Below are positions 11,501-22,506 of a stretch of 64,000 nucleotides of DNA, piece after piece. The notes beneath the pieces were generated by a model. It made no database searches, was not told the DNA's origin, and saw only the letters and a program-made list of their open reading frames with translations. The DNA comes from Dendrobium chrysotoxum (Eukaryota > Streptophyta > Magnoliopsida > Asparagales > Orchidaceae): positions 434,001 through 498,000 of the forward strand of contig CM034307.1 in the NCBI GenBank assembly GCA_019925795.1, given 5' to 3'. The translations under genes and the position numbers were made by a program. Position 1 is the stretch's first letter. Every line of letters begins with the position of its first letter.

Positions 11501-14500
11501 CTAGGGCTAGATTGAAGTCAGTATATGAGAGGGAGCTAATGGCCATTGTCTTGGCTATTCAGAAGTGGCGGCCTTATCTTTTGGGAAGACATTTCATTGT
11601 AAGGACTGATCAGAGAAGTTTGAAATATCTGTTAGAGTAAAGGATGGTGACTGAGGAGCATCAGATGTTGTTATCCAAATTACTAGGCTATGATTTGGAG
11701 ATCCAATACAAGCCTGGTTTGGAGAACAAAGCAGCCGACGCGTTATCCAGATGTGTTTGGGAACTGCAGGAGTTAGCAATGTCAGTTCCAATGATACTAG
11801 ATTGGGGAGCCATCAAGGAAGAGAGTATGCAGAATGAAGAGTTGAGGAAGATCAGGGAGGATCTGGGGAAGGACAAGAGTAGTCACCCGGGCTACTGCGT
11901 GGAGGGGGAGAGACTATTGTATCAGGGGAGGTTTGTGATGCCACGAACTTCCATACATATTCCCCACTTGTTGCAGGAGTTTCATGGCAGCGCAGTTGAA
12001 GGCCATTCAGGAGTTCAGAAGACCTTAAGAAGCTAGCATCTGAGCTCTATTGGAAGGGGATGCATAAAGATGTTGAAGAGATGGTGGCAAGGTGTGAAGT
12101 GTGCCAGAGAAATAAATACATGGCCATGGCTCCGGGGGGACTGCTACAACTATTGACACTTCCAAACAGAGTTTGGGAGGAAGTGTCCATGAATTTCATT
12201 GACGGCTTACCAAAATCAGAGGGGTTCACAGTCATCTTAGTGGTGGTTGACAGACTTAGCAAGTACGCACACTTCATCCTCTTAAGACATCCTTAAACCG
12301 CAGTGTCAGTAGCGGCAGCTTTTATTAGGGAGGTTGTAAGACTGCATGGGGTTCCTGAATCAATTGTGTCTGATTGAGACAAAGTATTCCTCAACCAGTT
12401 CTGGAGGGAGCTGTTCAGGATGCAGGGCACTGTTCTAAAGAGAAGCACCGCCTATCACCCACAGACAGACGGACAAACGGAGGTGGTAAACCGAGGTTTG
12501 GAGACCTATCTGAGGTGTTTTGCTTCTGAAACTCCACGGTTGTGGGCAAAGTGGCTGCCTTGGGCTGAGTATTGGTACAACACCTCGTACCATTCCGCGT
12601 CACAGATGACCCCATTCAAAGTGTTATATGGAAGGGACCCTCCACACCTCGTGCACTATGGGAGAGGTCGTACATCAGTATTGTCAGTTGAGCAGTACCT
12701 AGAGGAAAGGGACAAGATGCTAGAAGATCTGAAGAAACATTTGATGAGGGCACAACAGATCATGAAGAAGCAGGCAGACTCATACAGGAGAGACATGCAG
12801 TTCGAAGTGGGGGAGAAGGTGTTTTTGAAACTACGGCCCTACAGGCAGAGAACAGTGGCTAGAAGGAGGAATGAGAAATTGGCACCAAGGTACTTTGGCC
12901 CCTATGAAGTGTTAGACAGAATTGGAGCAGTGGCATACAGATTGAAGTTACCCCCCTCAGTCACTATACATCCAGTGTTTCATGTGTCTCAGCTAAGGAG
13001 AGCCATAGGGGAGCATGCAGAGAGTGCAGAACTACCAGCCACTATGACGGAGGAATTAGAAGTGGTTTTAGAACCACTAGAGCTTGCATGAGTCCGATCA
13101 GATAAAATAGGCAACAAAGAGGTGCTGATCCAATGGAGAGGCCTCCTGGATTTCGACGCTACTTGGGAGCCGTTTGAAAGAGTGAAAGAGCAATTCCCCT
13201 CGTTTCACCTTGAGGACAAGGTGAGTTTTTGGGAGGGGAGTAATGTTACGCATAGGCTTGAACCAGCCCAGGAGGGGCCGGCTGGACCGGTCCACGTCTA
13301 CGCGAGACGGAGGCGGAAGGCGGATCGGGCGGAGACCGTGGGGAGCCAAGGAGAAAGTTTGGGAGGGAAATTTTGAATGGGAGGGGCTGTTTAGACAATT
13401 TGTAAAACTCCTTTATTGTTAATTAGGAGGTTAGGAGGAAATTGGGGGGGGGGGGGGGGATTATCTTGAATTTGGATGTTAATTTGAGATCTAGGATTTC
13501 TTGCTTGGGCTCTTGGCGTTGCCGGAGATTAGGAGAGTTGTTCTTCCTCTCGAATTGAAGAACATTGTATCTTCCTTTTGCTTTGTTCATCAACTAGTGA
13601 AATACAAGTGTTTGCTTTGAGTTGTCATCCATTTTTTTCACTATTTTTCCACTGTTTCCTGCTGTAAACAGCAGAATTTTGCTGTTTTCCTGCAGAAAAC
13701 AGCCACTTTCTGCTCTTTTACCTCTTCCGGATCGATAGGAAAACTTAAACCTAAGTGTTTCGTATCAGATTAACATGCTCTTCCTTTATCTAAGGATATG
13801 GGAAGGATGTAGGAAGGCTTTTGGAGTAGTTAAGGTGTGGCTAGGGTTAGGTATTGTGAGGTTTCTATTGAAGTTCGAGGGGTATAGTTTGTAAGGGAAT
13901 CATTTTTTGTGGTTTATGTTATATGTGGGGCTTCTTTTTGGTGCGGATGGACTTGGCCAAGAGGCATGGAACTGTATTAGGGTTTAGAAGTGAAAGGATA
14001 GATATGGAAAGCTTGTGAATTTGTTGGCTTGCAAATCAAGGTTTATTTGTGGAGGTGAACCTTATAACGCTAGGAACTAGCATTTAACATGCGGATGAGA
14101 CCATGTTGGTAAGGCTTAAGGCTTAAGGGATTATTTTATGGTCTTTGGAGAGTGGAGGAATAAGTTTAGAACTTGTGAAGAGTGAAAGGTATGTAAGGGT
14201 TTTTGTAGTGGGGGTGAAGACTTAGATATTGAAAATTAGGATTTCTAGAATTATGGAGGACCTATAGCTTGCAATGGGCTCTTATGGATTTATTTTTAGG
14301 GTTTATGGGAGGTAGCATTAAGGTTCATAAGAAGAAAACATAACAACAATAACAACAACGTCAAGCCTTTATACCACTATGTGGGGTCGGCTGCATGAAT
14401 CCTTTTTCTCCATGTGTCCTCTTAAGAGTTAAATTCTCATTTGAATCTAATACATCTGCTTTCCTAACTAGGTCACCGGAAGGCCGTTGTTTTATGTGAC

Positions 14501-17500
14501 CGAACCATGTAAGGCGACTTTATCTAATCTTATCTTCCATTGAAGCTACTCCAACCTTTTCACGTATATGCTCATTTCATATCCTGTCTCTAAGAATAAA
14601 GCCACTCATCCACCTGAGCATACTCATCTCGACAATGCTTAACTTAATATTATGCTTCTCTTTTAATGGCCAACATTCTGCACCATAAAGCATTGTAAGT
14701 CTAACTGCCATCTTATAGAATTTTCCCTTAAGTTTGAGGGGGACTTTTCTATCACACAAGAAGCCTGATGCATTCCTCCACTTCAGCCATCAAACTTGGA
14801 TTCTACTAATAATATCCCCATCTATTTCACCATCACTCTAAACAATAGACGTAATATATTGAAAACGAGTACTCTTATTAATGACTTGATCATCCAAAGT
14901 CACAATCCCCCCACTAGATCTATTATTACTAAAATTATACTCCATACATTCAGTTTTAGATCTACTCAAATGAAAGCCTTTAGACTCTAAAGTTGACCTC
15001 CATAACCCTCTCTAGTCTTATCAACAAGAAGAATATCATAAGAAAAATGCCTACACTAGGGTAGAACCTCTTGCAAATGTCTAATGAGAACATCCATGAC
15101 TAAAGCAAAAAGATATGGGCTTAGATCCTTGATGTAATCCAACTGAAATAGGAAACTACTTGGTCAAACCACCTTGTGTTTGAACACAAGTAACAACTCC
15201 TGCATACATATCCTTAATGACTTGAATATAAGTATTATTAATCCCTTTCTTTTCTAGAACTCTCCATAGCACTTGTCTTGGAACTTTATCACTTGTTTTC
15301 TCCAAATCAATAAATATCATATGTAGATCCTCCTTATTCTCTCTATACTTCTCCATTAAACCTCTCAATAAATATATAGCTTCCATAGTAGACCTACCTG
15401 GTATGAATCCAAATTGATTTTGAGAAACATTAGTATCACGTCGCAACTTATGCTCCATAACTCTCTCCCATAATTTTAAAGTACGACACATTAACTTAAT
15501 TCCTCTATAATTCACACAATCTTGTACATCACTTTTATTCTTAAAAATAGGAATCAACATACTTATTCTCCACTCATTTGACATCTTTTTAGTCTTCAAA
15601 ATAATATTAAAAAGTTTAGTAAGCCAAGAAACTCCATCTCCTAAGCATTTCCACACCTCTATTGGATATTTATTGATAAAATGCTTCCCAAAGGATTTGA
15701 AGTTTTCAACCATCAAGCACACAATCAAAAGCCGCAGGGAACTCTATATTTCTAAAGCCAATAATAAATTTGTAAATGTATAAAAGATTTATTTATAATT
15801 TATGTGATCTTTAAATCAAACTAAAAAATGCTACCTAAAAATTGAAATTACAAAAAAAAAAAAGAAGAAAAAGGAGGCTGATTGCTAAGCTTGTTTGGAT
15901 GTAACAAAGTTTGTTATACCTAGTCCTAATTTTGTGGAAGAAGCTTCAAACCATGCGTTGAATTGCGCAACCACCTTGGATTTGACCATAAAGGGCTGGC
16001 CACACGAAACTTGGATGAGGAGAGTTTGACCAACCTTCTCTGATAACCTTCAGGTTTTAAAAATACATTTGTTTTTCAATTAAAATAATTACAAAATACT
16101 TGTGCAAGGTGGTGGGATTTCGATTTTGTGACTGATCTATTCACATTTTATTTTCTGCATCAAGAAGTTACTAGAAACTAAAATTAATGTGGGAGAAACC
16201 ACCAAAGTGCCCCTATGTACTTGTTTAAAGAATAAATTAATTTTGAATAAACAAATTACAAAAATAATTTATGCAAGGGGTGAGGACCTGGATTTGGATC
16301 TTGGACTGGTTTATGCACTACTTCATATTAAAAAAACCACCACAGTACCTATTATGCATGCATAATCAACATTAACGATTTGGCCTATTAAGGAATAGGC
16401 AGATGAGCATGCAAGGAGTCCTCTAATCGGTGAGGCTATTTTATTTGGTTTTGGATATTTGACAATTGATTAAGCTAAAAACTCTAAAAAGAAAAGCTGT
16501 AGTGATTTGCTAAAAAATCTTGAAAATGAGTTGGGAAATAATAAAGGATGAGTGTATTAACTATGTGGTCAAAGATTAACTATTAGAGAATAGATTAGAC
16601 AAAATGAAATAGTGAACACTTATGGTCAAGATATCCTTCCAGTTTCAATTATTGGAATCACCACTCATATGGATGCTTTAGCAGGAATCTATGACAGGAT
16701 TATTTCATTTAGAGATAAGCCCAACATGGAGGAATAAAAAATGGACAGAAGAAAATTAATGAAAAAAGGTTATATTCTGGATTGTTTTCATCATTAAGCT
16801 TCTTCTTTCAGTGCTTTGCTTTGATCTAAATACATATTAAGGTAAAGTGCAAGCATTTATCAGAACTATATCTCAGAAAGTATTAAACACTAGTAATGAT
16901 TTGCTACAACTTTATTTTATGACCATCAATCATTACACAAAAAAGATCATACAATGAATATTTTGAATTTCTAATTTGTTCATTCATATGGATCATTGAA
17001 TTGAGGATGTTAACTTTAGTGTGACTTGTAAAGGACCTCTAATGCTTGCCAATGGGTGGAAATGGTATCTTTATATGTATTTTCTCATTGAAGCTAGGAT
17101 TTCTTTATATTCCAAGGAAACAATCCTTAACAAATTTCAACCCTCACTATTGCATTTCCTTTCCTTGAATGCTTTTTCTGGTTGGCACTTCATTAAAAGC
17201 ATGTTCATAGTGGAGTGCAATATGAATATGAGCTTGTCGCATTTGAGAGAAATAAATTTATTCTAAAAAAACTGTGAAGGAAATGTCTTAACATGTAAAT
17301 GCTAAGATTTTGGACTTCTCTGAGGAATAGCTTAATTTTCAATCAAGATTCTGTCTCTGACGTAAATTAGCATTTTTCTTTAATTTCGACCTTTTTTTAC
17401 TCTGCAGGTTTGACCCTAAATACTCCTGGAGATCTAGCAATAAGCCTTGGAACAAGTGATACAGTGAGTTTTCTTTTATCTCTTTTTCTTTGAAGGCATT

Positions 17501-20500
17501 GCTTTAAACCTACTTTGAGAGCTTTGACATTGATTGACTGGAATTGTCAGGTTTTTGGAATAACCACCGAGCTAAAACCCAGCCTAGAAGGGCATGTTTT
17601 TCCCAATCCTGTTGACCCCGAATGCTATATGGTTATGCTAGTTTATAAAAATGGATCTCTTACGCGAGAAGGTTAGGTGATTTTGACTTTTTTTTTTTTG
17701 CTTGTAAACTTCTCATATCCTCTCACCATTAATATGTTTATATTCTTTGATAGATATTCGTAACTCTCACGCTGAGCACTCCTGGGAAGTGTTCAACAAG
17801 TGCCTGGAGAACACACCTCCTTTAAATGGTTTGGATTTTGATTCTTTATTTCATTTTTTGGGTTGTTTTGGTAACTTCCCTAACAGCCTAACAACGCAAA
17901 ACCTTTGGAAACTTTCCTTATTGCTACTCAATAACTTTCTTTTCTTCTCTAACCAATGAATCTTGATCAGAACTATTGTTTTATTATGAATGCTCTTGTG
18001 TATGAATGCTCACTGTTTTGCTTGGCTGACAAATTAGGATGTCTGCTCAGAGAGGAGAAAACTCAGCATGCACAACTTGAAATGATCCACGTATACAATT
18101 TGGATCTAGTGAGGATTCCATTGGTCACAAATAATTTTATTCATTCAATTATCATTCAATAATCAATATGTATATTATGACCCCTACTTATAGAAATTGA
18201 TTACGAGAATAATGACAAACTTTTAAATGCAGAACTAATCTTATTCAATTTGAATAAAACATTCAAATTTAAAAATATTCTATGCAAGAGAAAATATAAA
18301 CCTAATAAATTACTTCAATTTTAAAAATGATGAGAAATTCATTCATAATTAAAAAAAAAAACGAGTGAAAATGGTTTTAAAATTAGTTTAATTTAGATCT
18401 AATATGGCTTGATTTAACTTCTAGTAATTAGCCTATAACCATTTGGCCTTTTGTGGATCGATTTGATCTGTATGAAAGCCAATCTTGCATCAACTCCCAT
18501 ATGGTGAAAATAACTCTTATCTAGAGAGTTAAGATGTGGTCATCCATTTTAGTTTTTGCAATTCCTCCGTAGTCATCCAAGTATCAAAAGGCCTATCATT
18601 TCACCTGACTAGAAACTTATAATTTTGTTTTTAAGTATTACTTCATTTAAATGATATTTTCAACTTCAAAGTTGGTAGACAAAATTGAAATGATTAGATC
18701 TGTATAAGCATCAAATGTAATAGAATTCCCTAATGTAGAAGAATCAGGAGGATCTATTTTCTTTTGTGCTTGATTGTAATTCTGTACCCTGATCAGTTCA
18801 TGGTTCTGTTCTTGATGTGAGGGCCGTTTCTTTTCCATAATTGATAATTTTTTTACTTTTTTTTTATCCTGTTTATGCAATTTCATATTTGCTATTACTG
18901 TTTTATATAATTTCAGTTTCCAACTATCATTACAGTTTTGTCATCTGTCCTTGAACTTTGTGCTTATTTTGTTATATGGCATAGGTGGAAAAATAGGATT
19001 CTACTACAAAGAGCATGAAATTGTACCGCCCATGCCTGGTAATTTGGTATACTTATATATCTTCAGCTTTTTGATTTGTTGATTTAATTAAACATTTATA
19101 ATAGTCTTCTGATTTCATAGAAAAAGACAGATATAATCTGCATTGATGTTAAGTATATGTAGTTGGGTTCCATCGTTATGTGATTGACAACTTAAGCAGC
19201 AACTCCTTGGAAGAGATGGAGGGACGTGAGGTGAATGATTTTGAGGATCCTTCAGAGGTTAGTGTGATTGAAAGAACTTGAAAGCTTTTGTGGGTGTGTA
19301 AGTGTATATATTTGATGAATAGTTGATCATTTTATTTCTACTAGGTACGTGCCTTAATTGAAGGGCAGTTCCTTTCGATGAGAGGCCATGCTGAGAGATT
19401 TGGCATGCCAAGCCCTCCCAAACGTATAATAGCCACTGGAGGGGCTTCTGCTAATGAGAGCATCCTTAATACGATAGCTGCCATTTTTGGATGTCCTGTA
19501 TATACAGTTGAAAGGCCTGGTATGTATTTCAACAAAAATGTTTTACTCTCTGTGGTTCTCTTGATGTTTTCTTTATGCATTACTTCCTCTAGATTTATGG
19601 TTTTTGTTAGGGTTAAGATTTTAACTCATCGACGACAACTACAATAACAAGATCAAGCTTTTATCCTACTACTTGGGGTCAGCTACATGAATTCTTTTTC
19701 TCCATTATATCTTGTTTAGAGTTAAATTCTAATTTAAATCTAATAGAAACGATTGATTCTAATACTTTCTAGCCAAGTCTTTTTAAGTCAAACTCTATCT
19801 TTTTTAATATAGGCCAAATCTAATACATTTACTCTCCTAATTGGGTCATCAGAAGGCTGACATTTTACTTGAAACCCATCTAAGGCGACTTTCTCTAATC
19901 TTATTCGCCACTAGAGCTACTCCAACCTTTTTATGTAAGCTCGTTTCGCATTCTGTCTCTAAGAGTGAAGCCACTCATCCAAGCATTCTCATCTTTGCAA
20001 CACTTTTTTATGCTTCTCTTTTAATGATCAACATTCTATGCCATAAAACATTGTAGGTCTCACTACCATCTTATAGAATTTTCTCTCAAGTTTGAGGGGT
20101 ACTTTTCTGTCACACAACAGGTGATGCATTCCTCCACTTCAACCATCTAACTTGAATTCTACTAATAATATCCTCATTAATTTCACCATCACTTTGAACA
20201 ATAGACTTGAGATATCTAAAATATGTACTCTTTTTAATAACTTGATTTCCCTAAGTCACAATCCCCCCACTAGATCTATTACTACTAAAATTACACTCCA
20301 TGTATTATATTTTAGATCTACCCAAATGAAAACCCTTAGACTCTAAGGTTGACCTCCATAATTCAAGTTTTCCTTAAACTCTCTCTAGACTTATTAACAA
20401 AAAGAATATCATCAACAAAAAGCATACACCAGGGTACATTCTCTTGTAAATGTCTAGCAAGAACATCAATTACTAAAGCTAAAAGATATGGGTTTAAAGC

Positions 20501-21850
20501 TGATCTTTGATGTAATCTAACTGAAATAGAAAATATTTGGTCAAACCACCTTGTGTTTGAACACAAGTAATAGCCCCTGCTTACATATGCGTAACAACTT
20601 TATTAGCTCCTTTCTTTTCTAGAACTCTCTAGCATACTTCACCTGGAACTTTATCATATGCTTTATCTAAATCAATAAATATCATATATAGATCATTCTT
20701 ATTCTTTCTATACTTCTCCATTAAACCTCTCAATAAATATATAGCTTCCATAGTAGACCTACTCGACATGAATCCAAATTGATTTTGAAAAATATTAGTA
20801 TCACATTGTGCCCTATGCTCAATAACTTAATCCTATTGTTTTAATGTATGACACATTAATTTAATTTCTCTATAATTTACACACAATTATGTTCCCCCTT
20901 TATTTTTAAAAATAGAAACCAACGCACTCCACTCATCTAACATCTTTGTAGTTTTCTAAATAATATTAAAAAATTTTGTAAGCCAAGAAATTCTATCATC
21001 TCCTAAATATTTCCACACCTCTATTAGAATATCATCAATGTTATGATTTTAACTCGAAAATAAAAAACAAATTTGACAGTCGCTTGAAGATCGAATCAAT
21101 TTTTACCTTAGATCAAGTCAAATGAGTCGAGCTAAGAGCCACAATTTTCACTTGATTTTATTTTCAAGCTTACATTTGAGCTAGGCTCGCCTTGAAATCA
21201 TCTTGAAATATAAATAATAACCCTAAATCTTAAATTTAATCGATACACATTTACATCATAAAGTAAGTATATTATAATTATTAAATATTTTTAAAATAAA
21301 AAAAGGAAAAATTAATGATTTTGAGCGGACCATATTCAAATTTGAGTCGGCACAAAATTGAGCTTATTTAAGTGGAGCCTGATCCATGAGATGTTTTCAG
21401 GCCAATATGCATGGCCTTATAACAGGAGAAATATTTGTCAGCCTTAGATACCACAATAGAAAAAAAAGGATTCATATAGCCGACCCCATCTAGTTGGATA
21501 AATGCTTGATGATGTTGTATAAGGGCCTTATATACCAACACTCCATAGAATAAAAATTGATTCAGGTTCTGTCTTCTCTGATTTAAAATTGTGAGAAATG
21601 ATTTGTCATAGATTCTGCTTCTTTGGGAGCTGCTTTGAGGGCGGCCCATGGCTGGATTTGCAACAAAGAAGGCGGTTTTGTGCCGATAACGCACCTGTAT
21701 CAGCATAACATGGAGAAAACATCCCTTACTGCTAAGCTTGCGAAGCCTGCTGGAGACAAGGAGCTGCTTTCCAGGTACACCATGCTCATGAAGAAGAGGC
21801 TGCAGATTGAGAAAAATCTTGTCGAAAAGTTCGGTCGCACCAAGGACTGA
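5531..21850 (+). CDS. XK2: Xylulose kinase (cytosolic XK2-type, FGGY family), first exon missing
   Basis: Phosphorylates D-xylulose with ATP to xylulose 5-phosphate, feeding the pentose phosphate pathway. Visible exons are 5531-6182, 6259-6347, 7193-7257, 17408-17463, 17551-17671, 17754-17828, 18985-19038, 19163-19257, 19345-19519 and 21612-21850, all with GT-AG borders. Phases agree and give one uninterrupted frame of about 540 codons. The first exon carries the sugar-binding half (SGSGQQHGSVYW; PIWMDSSTT; TGPQIRKL) and the catalytic Asp region DETDAAGMNLMD. Later exons give the ATP-binding half (SGDNPNSLAG, ISLGTSDTVFG, ATGGASANES, SLGAALRAAHGW). Plant XK2 is roughly 20 residues longer at the N terminus, so a short first exon with the ATG is missing, probably in the gap at 4653-5152. 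The lack of a visible start leaves plastid targeting unresolved. The third visible intron is 10.15 kb because of a nested chromovirus and a LINE. The frame is intact, so the gene may still work. Confidence 0.93.
6348..7192 (+). other. Xylulokinase intron, unique sequence
   Basis: An 845-base intron, AT-rich, starting GTAAGT and ending in a pyrimidine-rich tract plus ACAG. No transposon or RNA gene recognised. Confidence 0.8.
7864..8391 (+). repeat. Chromovirus 5' LTR
   Basis: 528 bp from TGTTACGC to CCTATCA. Contains a GC-rich 5' part with GGACCGGTCC repeated; the 3' LTR has one unit fewer (15 bp). The TSD GATTA precedes it. Confidence 0.96.
8395..8406 (+). promoter_or_regulatory. Chromovirus primer binding site (tRNA-iMet type)
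   Basis: TGGTATCAGAGC starts 3 bases after the 5' LTR. This is the classic complement of the 3' end of plant initiator methionine tRNA, the minus-strand primer for this class. Confidence 0.95.
8500..13376 (+). pseudogene. gag-pol: Chromovirus gag-pol polyprotein, inactivated
   Basis: One original frame from an ATG at 8500. Order: Gag capsid (about 9070-9560), zinc knuckle CFRCDEKYMPGHRC (9724-9765), aspartic protease CIDSGATHNFIS (about 9960-9996), RT (about 10540-11130, with SKLDLKSGYHQI and the FFDD active site), RNase H (TDASGYGLGAVL from 11421), integrase with an HHCC-type zinc finger (about 11980-12105) and DDE core (FIDGLPKSEG; HPQTDGQTEVVNRG), and a chromodomain (LIQWRGLLDFDATWEPFE, from 13125). 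Seven in-frame stops lie at 8563, 8995, 10117, 11638, 12294, 12375 and 13089, and one 1-base deletion lies near 12025. Each stop is a TGA, TAG or TAA that differs from CGA, CAG or CAA by a C-to-T change. The frame runs past the start of the 3' LTR and ends inside it (13374-13376). It cannot make a full polyprotein. Confidence 0.95.
13231..13240 (+). promoter_or_regulatory. Chromovirus polypurine tract
   Basis: GGGAGGGGAG, 3 bases before the 3' LTR, the expected plus-strand priming site. Confidence 0.85.
13244..13767 (+). repeat. Chromovirus 3' LTR
   Basis: 524 bp from TGTTACGC to CGTATCA, followed by the TSD GATTA. Relative to the 5' LTR it lacks 15 bp in the GGACCGGTCC region and has a longer G run (13445-13459). 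Confidence 0.96.
14339..15735 (-). mobile_element. RTE-type LINE, 5'-truncated, in xylulokinase intron
   Basis: Minus-strand fragment of about 1.4 kb. The TTG tail lies at 14341-14360 (reads as AAC repeats on plus). Coding blocks run from 15728 downward: SNEWRISMLIPIFKNKSDVQ, QNQFGFIPGRSTMEAIYLLR, IFIDLEKTSDKVPR and VVTCVQTQGGLTK, which are RT domains. Then comes a decayed second half with GAECWPLKEKHNIKLS (about 14640-14700). The first frame is open for 190 codons, but the rest has stops, so it is inactive. Confidence 0.9.
15736..17407 (+). other. Rest of the 10.15-kb xylulokinase intron
   Basis: AT-rich and unrecognised. It ends in a pyrimidine tract (TTTTTTTACTCTGCAG) that gives the acceptor for the exon at 17408. 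Small open frames (for example near 17021-17266) look incidental. Confidence 0.6.
17829..18984 (+). other. Xylulokinase intron, unique sequence
   Basis: A 1156-base AT-rich intron between the LENTPPLN and KIGFYYKEHE exons. No mobile element recognised. Confidence 0.7.
19631..21040 (-). mobile_element. RTE-type LINE fragment in last xylulokinase intron
   Basis: Minus-strand copy of the same LINE family, with a degraded AAC/TTG tail near 19631-19655. RT blocks decay through stops; visible pieces include a CMLFVDDILFVNKSRESLRK-like active-site block (about 20370-20440) and the SRSTMEAIYLLRGLMEKY region (about 20700-20780). It covers nearly the same 3' segment as the copy at 14339-15735. Confidence 0.87.
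21458..21519 (+). mobile_element. Very short RTE-type LINE 3' end
   Basis: About 60 bases matching only the 3' terminus of the family on the plus strand (GATTCATATAGCCGACCCCA followed by a GATAAA-type GCTTGATGATGTTGT tail). It lies 90 bases upstream of the last xylulokinase exon. Confidence 0.75.
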
Positions 21851-22506
21851 ACTGAAATATTATACCAATCATGCACAAAATAATATTTATGTATGGCATT
21901 GGACTCGTTTGTTTCCAAGTTTCAACATCGTGTTGATTTTGATGGATTTGTATTTGTTGATGTGAACAAAGAAATAAGGTGTATGTATCAGTAGCTCATC
22001 AGTGCACTTACATATAGAAAAATTTGTTCTAAGCATCCAAAGTAAACTTTCCCTCTAATCATCGTTCGTTCTGTGCATCTGTTGTTGTTGAAAGAACCTA
22101 GAAATCTCATCAATCTTTCAGAACAAACTTGCTTCTTAAATTATTGCTTGCAAGTTGGATATAAAAAAATATATGTTTAGTTATTGCTTCTTAAAACAAA
22201 TTTAACTCTTTATGCTAAAAAATTGCTTTAATTGAAGGGCACTGCCACCTTCAGACAATTTTTAAGTTAGCTGCTCAACCCATTACTTTATTATTTAAAT
22301 GGAACAAACAAAAAAACATAAAAATATACCAAAATGAAATCAACAAACAAATCAAACTTAAAAGCAAGCAGTCTTCGTAGTAGCATTTAGTCGAACGACA
22401 CAGGAACATCTCTTAGACAAACGCAGAAACAGAACAATAAAACTAACACCAACCGCACACACACAGACAGAGTTCTCACAACCGCACAGTGCATAGTTAA
22501 CTTTTA
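21851..22506. other. Intergenic: convergent 3' ends of xylulokinase and alpha-tubulin
   Basis: 656 bases between the stop codons of two genes on opposite strands, so it holds both 3' UTRs. AT-rich and with no other feature. Confidence 0.7.

Larger units (their letters stand above)
7864..13767 (+). mobile_element. Complete Ty3/gypsy chromovirus inserted in xylulokinase intron
   Basis: A 5904-bp LTR retrotransposon with TG...CA LTRs at 7864-8391 and 13244-13767, flanked by a perfect 5-bp duplication GATTA (7859-7863 and 13768-13772). It has an initiator-Met-type primer site next to the 5' LTR, a purine tract before the 3' LTR, and gag, protease, RT, RNase H, integrase and a C-terminal chromodomain in that order. 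The order and chromodomain define a chromovirus; the short LTRs and compact size suggest a Reina-like member, but that needs a phylogeny. The LTRs differ by only about seven substitutions plus a 15-bp and a poly-G length difference (by eye), so insertion is recent. It lies in the same orientation as the host gene. Confidence 0.97.

Noticed and set aside
17021..17266. 81-codon frame in the large xylulokinase intron
   Set aside because: No family similarity seen, ordinary intron composition and no link to neighbouring exons.
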